64,000 nt of DNA, taken from NCBI RefSeq assembly GCF_041435355.1, contig NZ_CP108442.1:1736001-1800000 (forward strand), in the 5' to 3' direction. Numbering within the stretch: the stretch's first letter is position 1; every line of letters starts with the position of its first letter. The position numbers and the translations under genes are program-made. Of the stretch, positions 35,394 to 43,470 are shown piece by piece. The notes beneath the pieces are model-generated. The model did no database searches. It was given only the letters and a program-made list of their open reading frames with translations, and had not been told where the DNA came from. Source of the stretch: Streptomyces sp. NBC_01276 (GTDB lineage Bacteria > Actinomycetota > Actinomycetes > Streptomycetales > Streptomycetaceae).

Positions 35394-36668
35394 GTGCGCA
35401 TCCACGTGCTCGCAGACTCCGACACCCGCTGGAAATGGGGTGCGGGGCTGGCGGTGGGCCTGGCTCCCGGCAGTGAGGTGCACGCACACATGCTGCGCGG
35501 CAGGAGCACTCCGACGGCGCGGCAACTGGCCGAGGTCGGCATCACCCCCGCCTCCATCACCGAGTCCACGCTCCCCGAGTTCGCGGCGGCCCCCGAGCTG
35601 GACGCGGCGGACCTCGTCATCCTGGGCACGGTCGGCGGCTCCACCCACGCCGCCCTGCACGCACTGGCCGCCCGGTTCCGCGGCGCGCCCCGCCGGCCGG
35701 TCCTCATGACCGGATACGTCGGCGTCGTCTACGAGAAAATGGCCGACGGCCTGCTGCTGCGCGCCGGCGCGGATATCGTCCTCGCCAACAGCCCTTTCGA
35801 CCGGCGCCGGTTCGGCGAGGTGTACGAACCCCTCGGAATTCCGGGATCCTGCATCGTCCAGACCGCCCTCCCCTTCCTCGACCAAAGACCCTACGACCCG
35901 AACCGGACGCACGCCCGGCACCCTTATACGGTGTGCTTCGCCGTTCAGCCCTCGGTACCCGCCGACCGCAATGGCCGCCTCTACATGCTGCGCCGGGCGA
36001 TATCCCACGCGCGGTTGCGCCCCGGACGCGACGTGCTCGTGAAACTCCGCAGCAAGCCCGGCGAGGCCACCACCCACGTCGAAGCGCACCACTACCAGGT
36101 CCTCGCGGACCAGATGGAAGAACCACTGCCCCGCAACCTGCATTTCGTCTACGGCAACATGTCGGAAACCCTCGACCGTACCGACCTGTTGGTGACGGTC
36201 AGTTCCACGGCCGCCCTGGAATCGATGCACCGCGGAATGCCCACCGCGATCCTGAGCGATCTGGGAGTGCGGGAAATCCATGGGAACCACTATTTCGTCG
36301 GTTCCGGCTGCGTCACCGACTGGTCCGCGATAGACGAGGGCGCCGCCCCGCTCGCGCACGAGTCCTGGACCGCCGACCAGGGAATCCGCGCCGTGGACCC
36401 GTTCGGGGAACTGCGGACGCGGATCGGGGAATTGCGCAGCCGTCCGCTGCCCCCGATATCCCCCTACTACACGGCCGAAAGCGCCCCCGAGTACGTCGGC
36501 GCCCTGCTGCGCCGCCGGGGTCTGAACCTCGACGGCTCCCCCGGAGCGGGCGCCACGGCGCGCTCCAGCGGGCCGATGCGGCGCACCTCGCGCCGCGTCC
36601 TGAAGGTCGCCTACCAGTTCGGCGTCCAGCGCGTGGCACCGAAGATCCAGCAGTGGGGCGGCGTGTGA
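35394..36668 (+). CDS. DUF6716-type putative glycosyltransferase
   Basis: A 424-residue protein beginning VRIHVLADSDTRWKWGAGLA. The GTG at 35394 is chosen because the beta-strand RIHVLADSD should open a Rossmann-like domain; GTG at 35349 is possible. Two halves can be seen: a first alpha/beta domain ending near GYVGVVYEKMADGLLLRAGAD, and a second with LVKLRSKPGE and LLVTVSSTAALESMHRGMP. The SST motif and the GT-B-like layout match sialyltransferase-type enzymes, but no HP motif is clear. It is the first gene of the plus-strand operon, and neuA follows. Confidence 0.72.
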   Translation: MRIHVLADSDTRWKWGAGLAVGLAPGSEVHAHMLRGRSTPTARQLAEVGITPASITESTLPEFAAAPELDAADLVILGTVGGSTHAALHALAARFRGAPRRPVLMTGYVGVVYEKMADGLLLRAGADIVLANSPFDRRRFGEVYEPLGIPGSCIVQTALPFLDQRPYDPNRTHARHPYTVCFAVQPSVPADRNGRLYMLRRAISHARLRPGRDVLVKLRSKPGEATTHVEAHHYQVLADQMEEPLPRNLHFVYGNMSETLDRTDLLVTVSSTAALESMHRGMPTAILSDLGVREIHGNHYFVGSGCVTDWSAIDEGAAPLAHESWTADQGIRAVDPFGELRTRIGELRSRPLPPISPYYTAESAPEYVGALLRRRGLNLDGSPGAGATARSSGPMRRTSRRVLKVAYQFGVQRVAPKIQQWGGV

Positions 36669-36706
36669 CCGCCCCGCACACCCAACCGGCCCCCGGAGAG
36701 AACCCT

Positions 36707-37462
36707 GTGAACGTCACCGCCGTCATACCCGCCCGGGGCGGCTCCAAGGGCATTCCCGGGAAGAACGTCGCCGAGGTCGGCGGGGTCCCCCTCGTCGCCC
36801 GCGCCGTGCGCGCCTGCCTCGGCGCGGTCCACGTGACCCGGGTCGCGGTGTCCACCGACGACGCGGCGATCGCCGCCGCGGCCCGCGCCGCCGGCGCGGA
36901 GGTGGTCGAGCGGCCCGCCGAGCTGGGCTCCGACGAGGCCTCCAGCGAATCGGCGCTGCTGCACGCGCTGGACCGGCTGGAGGAACGGCACGGGGAGCCC
37001 GTGGACGTCCTGGTCTTCGTCCAGTGCACCAGCCCCTTCGTCACCGCGGAGGAGGTGGACGAGACGGTCCTCGCGGTGGTGCGCGACGGCGCCGACTCCG
37101 CGTTCACCGCCGTCCCCTTCCACGGCTTCCTCTGGAGCGCCGCGCCCGGCGCCGGACCCGGCCACCGCGCGCACGGCGTCAACCACGACAGCGCCGTCCG
37201 CCAGCGCCGCCAGGACCGTACGCCCGAGTACCTGGAGTCGGGGGCCGTCTACGCGATGCGGGCCGACGGCTTCCGCCGCCACGGCCACCGCTTCTTCGGC
37301 CGGACGCAGCTCGTCCCCACCGCCCCGGAACGGGCCGTGGAGATCGACGAGCCCGGCGACCTCGACCGGGCCCGCGCCCTCGCGCCCCTCCTCGACCCGC
37401 AGCAGACCCCGGCGGCCCCGTCGTCGCCGGACCCCTCGCAGTACCTCGGAAAGGAACTCTGA
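36707..37462 (+). CDS. neuA: Acylneuraminate cytidylyltransferase (CMP-nonulosonate synthetase)
   Basis: A 251-residue NeuA-type enzyme that activates a nonulosonic acid with CTP. The signature IPARGGSKGIPGKN is at 7-20, then a QCTSPF motif, a GVNHDS segment and VEIDEPGDLDRA near the end. The GTG at 36707 is preferred over the one at 36665 because GGAGAG ends six bases before it; the upstream alternative overlaps the previous stop but has no ribosome site. It sits between the DUF6716 gene and neuB, so the CMP-sugar made here feeds the transferases in the cluster. Confidence 0.9.
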   Translation: MNVTAVIPARGGSKGIPGKNVAEVGGVPLVARAVRACLGAVHVTRVAVSTDDAAIAAAARAAGAEVVERPAELGSDEASSESALLHALDRLEERHGEPVDVLVFVQCTSPFVTAEEVDETVLAVVRDGADSAFTAVPFHGFLWSAAPGAGPGHRAHGVNHDSAVRQRRQDRTPEYLESGAVYAMRADGFRRHGHRFFGRTQLVPTAPERAVEIDEPGDLDRARALAPLLDPQQTPAAPSSPDPSQYLGKEL

Positions 37463-37465
37463 ACA

Positions 37466-38386
37466 GTGGTGCACAGCAACCGGATCCGCCGGATCGGGAA
37501 CAAGGAGGTCGGCACGGGCCGGCCCACCTATGTGATCGGCGAGATCGGGATCAACCACAACGGTGAGCTCGCCAACGCCCTGGCACTCATCGACGCGGCC
37601 GCCGACGCGGGCTGTGACGCGGTGAAGTTCCAGAAGCGCACGCCCGAGATATGCACCCCGCGCGACCAGTGGGACATCGAGCGCGACACCCCCTGGGGCC
37701 GGATGACGTACATCGACTACCGCCACCGCGTGGAGTTCGGCGAGGACGAGTACCGCGCCGTGGACGAGCACTGCCGCGCCCGCGGCATCGCCTGGTTCGC
37801 CTCCCCCTGGGACACCGAGGCCGTCACCTTCCTGGAGAAGTTCGACGTCCCCGCCCACAAGGTGGCCTCCGCCTCGCTGACGGACGACGAGCTGCTGCGC
37901 GCCCTGCGCGCCACCGGCAAGACGGTCATCCTGTCCACCGGCATGTCCACCCCGCAGCAGATCCGGCACGCGGTCGAGGTGCTCGGCAGCGAGAACATCG
38001 TCCTGCTGCACGCCACCTCCACCTACCCGGCCAGGGCCGAGGAGCTGAACCTGCGGGTCATCAACAGCCTGGAGGCGGCCTACCCGAACGTGCCCGTCGG
38101 CTACTCCGGCCACGAGACCGGCCTGCAGACCACGGTGGCCGCCGTCGCCATGGGCGCCTGCGCCGTCGAGCGGCACATCACCCTCGACCGCGCCATGTGG
38201 GGCTCCGACCAGGCCGCCTCCGTCGAACCCGGCGGCCTCGCCCGCCTCGTGCGCGACATCCGCACCATCGAGACCGCCCTCGGCGACGGCGTCAAGAAGG
38301 TCTACGCGTCCGAGCTCGGCCCCATGAAGAAGCTCCGCCGCGTCCAGAACCCCCTCCCCGCCGAGGGCGTGACGACCACGGCATGA
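37466..38386 (+). CDS. neuB: N-acetylneuraminate synthase-family protein, short form without SAF domain
   Basis: A 306-residue NeuB-type TIM barrel that condenses phosphoenolpyruvate with a six-carbon amino sugar to give a nine-carbon nonulosonic acid. Motifs seen are EIGINHNG, DAVKFQKRTPE, STGMST, HATSTYPA and GYSGHE. Typical NeuB/LegI/PseI enzymes are about 340-360 residues with a C-terminal SAF (antifreeze-like) domain that helps bind substrate in the dimer; here the protein ends just after the barrel. Either the domain is dispensable or the substrate differs (for example Kdn-type). It starts three bases after neuA. Confidence 0.88.
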   Translation: MVHSNRIRRIGNKEVGTGRPTYVIGEIGINHNGELANALALIDAAADAGCDAVKFQKRTPEICTPRDQWDIERDTPWGRMTYIDYRHRVEFGEDEYRAVDEHCRARGIAWFASPWDTEAVTFLEKFDVPAHKVASASLTDDELLRALRATGKTVILSTGMSTPQQIRHAVEVLGSENIVLLHATSTYPARAEELNLRVINSLEAAYPNVPVGYSGHETGLQTTVAAVAMGACAVERHITLDRAMWGSDQAASVEPGGLARLVRDIRTIETALGDGVKKVYASELGPMKKLRRVQNPLPAEGVTTTA

Positions 38387-39432
38387 GCGACACCCTCGCC
38401 CTGGTGGAGAGCCCGGCTCAACTACTGAACGTCCTGGAGTGGGCCCACGTCCACCCGGGCGAGGCAGCGTCCCTCACCGTCGCCGTCCTCCAGCCGACGG
38501 ACCCGCGCTCGCGCGCGCAGGTCCGCCGGCTGTGCCGGTTCGCCTCCCAGGCCAAGGTGGTGTGGCGGCGCTACGAGGTCCGCGCGGGCTATCTGGGACG
38601 GGCGGGCGAACTGATGCGCCTGGGACGGGCGGTGGCGGCAGCCGAGCGGCTGGTCATCGGGGACCTGTTCTCCCGCACCATCCAGCTCCTGCTGCCCCGC
38701 TCCAAGGCCCGCGAGGTCGTCGTCGTCGACGACGGCACCGCCACCACCGAACTGGTCAGCCTGCTGACGTACGGGCAGCAGCTGACCCGGTGGCACCAGG
38801 GCGACATCAAGCCTTCCGCCGCCAAGGGCGGCCCCGTCAACCGCTGGCTGGCCCGCGACGGGCTGGAGCGCGCCGTCTTCTTCACCTGCATGCCCGTCTC
38901 CGCTCCCCCGGGCACCGAGGTGCGCCCGAACGACTACGCCTGGAGCCGGGAGACCTTCGGTCCCGTCCGGGTGCGCGCCGGGGCCGACCTGGCGGGCAGC
39001 TCCCTCGTGGAGACCGGGGTCGTCGACCAGGACCTGTACATCGACGCCGTCGGCTGGATCGCCCGCTCCCGTGCGGCCGGCCGCTATCTGGCGCACCGCC
39101 GGGAGAGCGCGCAGAAGCTGGAGCGGATCGCCGCGGCCACGGGCCTGGAGATCGTCCATCCCGAACTGCCGCTGGAACTGACCGCGCTGACCGAGCCGAT
39201 CGGGCAGTCCGTGCTGACCTTCGCGTCCACCGTCGCGTACACCCTCCCGATCGTGCTGGGGAGTTCGCCGGTGCGGGTGGAGCTCTGCGAGATGGACGAC
39301 GCCTGGATCACCCCGGACACGGCGGAGCGCTCGGTGGACTTCCTGCGGCGGATCTCCGCCCTGGCGGTGGACCGGCACGGCCTGGCCCGGATCCCGCCGC
39401 AGCCGCGCGACCGGGCGAGGACGCCCTCGTAA
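38383..39432 (+). CDS. Sialyltransferase-like glycosyltransferase
   Basis: A 349-residue protein coupled to neuB by an ATGA overlap. It shows the three-part pattern of bacterial sialyltransferases: VVVVDDG at 112-118 (D/E-D/E-G), a YLAHRRES segment and HP at 259-260, and AST at 281-283 before a nucleotide-binding-like helix. No membrane segment is evident, so it likely works at the cytoplasmic face with CMP-nonulosonic acid. It ends five bases from the convergent beta-propeller gene. Confidence 0.74.
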   Translation: MSDTLALVESPAQLLNVLEWAHVHPGEAASLTVAVLQPTDPRSRAQVRRLCRFASQAKVVWRRYEVRAGYLGRAGELMRLGRAVAAAERLVIGDLFSRTIQLLLPRSKAREVVVVDDGTATTELVSLLTYGQQLTRWHQGDIKPSAAKGGPVNRWLARDGLERAVFFTCMPVSAPPGTEVRPNDYAWSRETFGPVRVRAGADLAGSSLVETGVVDQDLYIDAVGWIARSRAAGRYLAHRRESAQKLERIAAATGLEIVHPELPLELTALTEPIGQSVLTFASTVAYTLPIVLGSSPVRVELCEMDDAWITPDTAERSVDFLRRISALAVDRHGLARIPPQPRDRARTPS

Positions 39433-39437
39433 CGGCG

Positions 39438-40577
39438 TCAGAACCGCTGCCAGCGGCCCAGGGAGAGCGAGGAGCCGTCCTTCTGCCGGTTGACCAGCAG
39501 TTCGCCGCGGGCGCTGATCGAGGCGATGACGACCAGGCCGTACGCGTCGACGGCGAGGGCCGGGGACTCCAGGCACTCCTCGCCGATCTCGGTCCACCAC
39601 AGTCCGGCGGCCTCGTGCTCCGTGGGGTACGCGGCCAGGGCGGTGCGCCCGCCGACGGTGCGGTGGGCCAGCACCGTGCAGTCGTAGCCGTCGACCACCG
39701 CGCGGGCGGCGGCGACGGTCCCGTAGGCCGGTCCGCCGCCGAGGGCCAGCACCCCGGCGCCCTCGCGGTAGCCGAACACCCCGCTGCCGTCGGCCGCGTG
39801 CCAGAAGTGGGTGACCCGGCCCGGGGAGGTCTCCAGGACGCAGAGCGAGCCGTCCTGGGCCAGGCAGGGGACGTCCTCCGCCTTGACCAGCGGGCCGCCG
39901 GGCGCGCTCTGAGCCCACAGCGAGATGCCCTTCTCGCCCGGGGCGGCGAACCGGACGCGGCCCTCGGCGGTCGAGTCGGCGCAGGCCCCCTCGAAGGTCT
40001 TGCTGCCGCGCAGGTCGTCCCACGCGCCCCAGCCGCCCTTCTTGTCCTGGCGCCGTACGTGGACCCCGCGCCCGGCGTTGCGCACGAACACGTGCGGTGC
40101 GCCCTGGGCGTCCACGGCGAGGACCGGCGGGCCGCCGCGGTGGGACATGTCGGGCTTGCGGTAGAGGGTGCCCAGCGATTCCCAGGGGCCCATCGGGCGG
40201 CCGCTCTGGTACTGCACCGCGTGGTGGTAGGTGACGGTGTCGCCCGGGTCGCCCTCCCCGGCGCGGCGCCTTCGCCGGCCCACGAAGTGCGCGTAGCCGT
40301 CGGGGCCTTGGCCCACGGCGAGGTCGGTCAGCTCCTCGGCGGGGAAGAGCTCGGGGCCGCTCCAGCCGGGCCCGCCGGGGGCGCGCTCGGTCCAGCGCAG
40401 CAGTCCGTCCTCGGTGCGCGCGTAGGCGGTGAGCCGTCCGTCCTTGCCGGCGAGGAGCCAGCGGCCCCGTACGGGCCCCAGTGCGACGGTGTTCCAGTCA
40501 CGCGCGGAGGCCGGTGCGGGTGGTCCGGCGGGGCGGCGGGTGGATGTGGGCGAATTGCGCCTGGATCGCGTCGCCAT
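39438..40577 (-). CDS. Predicted beta-propeller protein of unknown function
   Basis: A 379-residue protein with repeating short strands and Trp/Gly motifs (GRWLLAGKDGRLTAYARTEDG, GPWESLG, GGWGAWDDL ...) and many 'P-VLAVDAQGAPHVFVRN'-like turns. This pattern fits a carbohydrate-binding beta-propeller of the PLL/fucolectin or sialidase type, but no catalytic Asp-box is convincing. The ATG at 40577 is chosen; ATG at 40607 would add a Lys-rich stretch. No signal peptide is visible. Sitting beside a glycopolymer cluster, it may bind the polymer; this is inference. Confidence 0.6.
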   Translation of the reverse strand: MATRSRRNSPTSTRRPAGPPAPASARDWNTVALGPVRGRWLLAGKDGRLTAYARTEDGLLRWTERAPGGPGWSGPELFPAEELTDLAVGQGPDGYAHFVGRRRRRAGEGDPGDTVTYHHAVQYQSGRPMGPWESLGTLYRKPDMSHRGGPPVLAVDAQGAPHVFVRNAGRGVHVRRQDKKGGWGAWDDLRGSKTFEGACADSTAEGRVRFAAPGEKGISLWAQSAPGGPLVKAEDVPCLAQDGSLCVLETSPGRVTHFWHAADGSGVFGYREGAGVLALGGGPAYGTVAAARAVVDGYDCTVLAHRTVGGRTALAAYPTEHEAAGLWWTEIGEECLESPALAVDAYGLVVIASISARGELLVNRQKDGSSLSLGRWQRF

Positions 40578-40710
40578 GGACCGCCAGCAACCCTTCCCCT
40601 TCACCATTCGAACGGAATCAGGATACCCCGGGGGTCTTCTGGCGCGATCCTGCGTTTATGTTGTTGCCCGCGAGATTCCCCGCATCCCGTTCGGAAGGCC
40701 GGTCCCGGGC

Positions 40711-41874
40711 ATGACCTCAGACACCACCGCCACGACGACCCCGACCGAGGGCGACGCGTCCGGCGGGCCCGCCCCGCGCCCGGCCCGTTCGCGCGCCGCC
40801 CGGATCCGGCGCGGGCTGGCCTGGACGGCGGCCGTCCTGGTCCTCGGCGGGGCGGGATCGGGATGGTGGCTCTACAGCCACCTCAACGGGAACATCGAAA
40901 GCGTCGACCTGGACAAGGCGATCGGCACCGACAACCGGCCGGCCAAGGTCGTCGAGAACGCGCAGAACGTCCTCGTCCTCGGCTCCGATTCGCGTGCCGG
41001 GGCCAACGGGGAGCTCGACCACGGCGACGTCAGCGGGGCCCGTTCGGACACCGCGATGCTGGTGCACATACCCGAGGGCCGCGCCAGGGCCACCGCGGTG
41101 AGCATCCCGCGCGACACCCTCATCTCCCGGCCCGAGTGCAAGGACAAGGACGGAAGAAACGTTCCGGCGGCGAACCGGGTCATGTTCAACTCCGTCTACT
41201 CGGTGGCCGGTCCGGCCTGCGTGGTCAAGACGGTGGAGCAGTTGTCCGGGATCCGCGTGGACCACTTCGTCGAGGTGGACTTCGCAGGGTTCAAGGGCCT
41301 GGTGGACGCCCTCGGCGGGGTCACCGTCACCCTCGACCAGCCGATGAGCGGCGCGAAGGGCGGTCTGAAGCTGGACGCGGGCACACACCGCCTCAACGGC
41401 ACGGACTCGCTGAAGTTCGTCCGTACCCGCTACGGGTACGGCGACGGCAGCGACCTCGGACGCATAGGGCTCCAGCAGCAGTTCATGCTCGCGATGCTGT
41501 CCGAGATCAAGAAGCAGGACGCCCTCGGCAACCCGGCCCGGCTCTACAAGCTCGCCGACGCCGGCACCAAGTCGCTGACCACCGACTCCGATCTGGCCTC
41601 GCTCACCGCGCTGTCCGACTTCGCGCGGAGCATGAAGGGCGTGGACCCGTCCACCATGGAGACCATCATGCTGCCGGTGGACTACGACAAGGTGGACCGG
41701 AACCGGGTCGTCATCGCACAGGAGCAGGCCTCCCTGCTGTGGGAGGCCCTGCGGACCGACCAGAAGATCCCCGCCGCCGCGAAGGACTCCCCCGCCAAGG
41801 GCGGCTCGGGCAAGGCCCCGAAGGAACCGAAGGCCTCGCCCTCACCGTCCGCGAGCCAGGATCCCGCCCCCTAG
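40711..41874 (+). CDS. LytR-CpsA-Psr (LCP) family glycopolymer ligase
   Basis: A 387-residue protein. A cytoplasmic Arg-rich start, one transmembrane helix at about 35-56, then an extracellular LCP domain. Family residues seen are SDSRAG, RSDTAMLVH, SIPRDT (the SxPRD motif), the YGYGDGSDLGRIGLQQQF segment with conserved Arg, and VEVDFAGF. LCP proteins transfer undecaprenyl-linked glycopolymers such as teichoic or teichulosonic acids onto peptidoglycan. It ends with a Pro/Ser/Lys tail and shares a CTAG stop with the convergent permease gene. Confidence 0.93.
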   Translation: MTSDTTATTTPTEGDASGGPAPRPARSRAARIRRGLAWTAAVLVLGGAGSGWWLYSHLNGNIESVDLDKAIGTDNRPAKVVENAQNVLVLGSDSRAGANGELDHGDVSGARSDTAMLVHIPEGRARATAVSIPRDTLISRPECKDKDGRNVPAANRVMFNSVYSVAGPACVVKTVEQLSGIRVDHFVEVDFAGFKGLVDALGGVTVTLDQPMSGAKGGLKLDAGTHRLNGTDSLKFVRTRYGYGDGSDLGRIGLQQQFMLAMLSEIKKQDALGNPARLYKLADAGTKSLTTDSDLASLTALSDFARSMKGVDPSTMETIMLPVDYDKVDRNRVVIAQEQASLLWEALRTDQKIPAAAKDSPAKGGSGKAPKEPKASPSPSASQDPAP

Positions 41875-43373
41875 CGGTGCTCGACGCGTACGTCCTCACC
41901 GCGGCCGAGCCGGCTGTGGCCGCGGCCGTAGAGGAAGTAGACGACGATGCCGATGACCATCCAGACCACGAACCGGATCCAGGTCTCGGCAGGCAGGTTG
42001 AGCATCAGCCAGAGCGAGGCCGCGATCGACAGGATCGGGATCACCGGCACCCAGGGGGTGCGGAAGGACCGGTGCAGGTCGGGGCGGGTCTTGCGCAGGA
42101 TGATCACGCCGAGGGCAACGAGCACGAAGGCGAACAGGGTGCCGATGTTCACCAGTTCCGCGAGCTTCTCCAGGCTGGTGAAGCCCGCGACGACGGCGAT
42201 GATCCCGCCGAGCAGGATGGTCGCCCGGTAGGGGGTGCGGTACTTCGGGTGGGTGACGGAGAAGACGCGCGGCAGCAGTCCGTCACGGCTCATCGCGAAG
42301 AACACGCGGGTCTGGCCGAGCAGCAGGATCATGCACACGGTGATCAGACCGACCGCCGCCCCGAGACTGATGGCACCGGAGAAGAAGGGCTGGTCCACCG
42401 ACTTGAAGGCTTCGGCCAGTGGCGCCGTCGGTGACATCTCCGAGTACTTCTGCATACCGGTGACCACCAGTGTCACCGCGACGTACAGCACGGTGCAGAC
42501 CAGCAGCGAGCCGAGGATGCCGCGGGGCATGTCCCGCTGGGGGTTCTTGGTCTCTTCGGCGGCGGTCGCCACGACGTCGAAGCCGATGAAGGCGAAGAAG
42601 ATGAGGGAGGCCGCGGTGAAGATGCCCATGACGCCGAAGTTGGTGGGCGCGTAGCCGAAGAGCAGCTGGACCAGTGGCGCGTGCAGGCCGTTGCCCGCCT
42701 CCTGCGGCTGGGCCGGAGGGATGAACGGCGTGTAGTTGTCGGCCTTGATGAAGAACAGGCCCGCGACGATGACCAGCAGGACCACGAAGACCTTGATGGC
42801 CACCACGACCGCGGTGATCCGCGCCGAGAGCTTCGTCCCGACGACCAGGATCACGGTCAGCACCAGGACCAGCAGGAAGGCCAGCAGGTCGAAGCTTCCT
42901 CCGGCGTCGGGCCCGGCGAGGGTCTTGGGCAGGTCCCAGCCGAGGTTGGTGTGCATGAGGTGGCGCACGTACCCGGACCAGCCGACCGCCACGACGGCGG
43001 TGCCGAGCGCGAACTCCAGCACCAGGTCCCAGCCGATGATCCAGGCGGGCAGTTCACCGATCGAGGCGTACGAGAAGGTGTACGCCGATCCGGCCACCGG
43101 CACGGTGGAGGCGAACTCGGCGTAGCAGAGCGCTGCGAGAGCGCAGACGATGCCCGATGCGACGAAGGCGAGGGCAGTGGCGGGTCCGGCATTGTTGCGG
43201 GCTGCGATGCCCGTGAGCACGAAGATGCCGGTGCCGATGATGACGCCCACACCGAAGACCGTCAGGTCCCAGGCGGAGAGCGACTTGCGGAGCGCGTGTT
43301 CCGGCTCCTCCGTGTCGCGGATGGACTGCTCCACCGTCTTGGTGCGGAAGACGCTGTTCAGATCCTTGCTCAC
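41871..43373 (-). CDS. APC-superfamily amino acid permease
   Basis: A 500-residue permease with about 12 transmembrane helices and the cationic-amino-acid-transporter-like motif GVGVIIGTGIFVLTG in the first helix. The GTG at 43373 has GGAGGTG upstream; a longer frame would lack a ribosome site. The stop (CTA at 41871-41873 on the plus strand) is the reverse complement of the LCP stop, so both genes end on the same four bases. It is followed upstream by the dxs terminator, so it is a separate unit. Confidence 0.92.
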   Translation of the reverse strand: MSKDLNSVFRTKTVEQSIRDTEEPEHALRKSLSAWDLTVFGVGVIIGTGIFVLTGIAARNNAGPATALAFVASGIVCALAALCYAEFASTVPVAGSAYTFSYASIGELPAWIIGWDLVLEFALGTAVVAVGWSGYVRHLMHTNLGWDLPKTLAGPDAGGSFDLLAFLLVLVLTVILVVGTKLSARITAVVVAIKVFVVLLVIVAGLFFIKADNYTPFIPPAQPQEAGNGLHAPLVQLLFGYAPTNFGVMGIFTAASLIFFAFIGFDVVATAAEETKNPQRDMPRGILGSLLVCTVLYVAVTLVVTGMQKYSEMSPTAPLAEAFKSVDQPFFSGAISLGAAVGLITVCMILLLGQTRVFFAMSRDGLLPRVFSVTHPKYRTPYRATILLGGIIAVVAGFTSLEKLAELVNIGTLFAFVLVALGVIILRKTRPDLHRSFRTPWVPVIPILSIAASLWLMLNLPAETWIRFVVWMVIGIVVYFLYGRGHSRLGRGEDVRVEHR

Positions 43374-43404
43374 CGACGCACCTCCGAAAGGTGACGACGC
43401 ACGA

Positions 43405-43449
43405 ACGGGCCGGGAGGCCCACCCCTTCAAGGGTGATCTCCCGGCCCGT
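43405..43449 (-). terminator. Terminator downstream of dxs
   Basis: 12-bp stem (43405-43416 with 43438-43449) with a second small stem in the loop (ACCC...GGGT). It lies 22 bases beyond the dxs stop and just before the permease start. Confidence 0.7.
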
Positions 43450-43470
43450 GACGTGCAACCGCGCGGCGAT

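Noticed and set aside
34107..41874. TTA codons as bldA control points in the glycopolymer cluster
   Set aside because: The TAA/TTA triplets I checked there fall out of frame, so I cannot support bldA control. I did not scan every gene.
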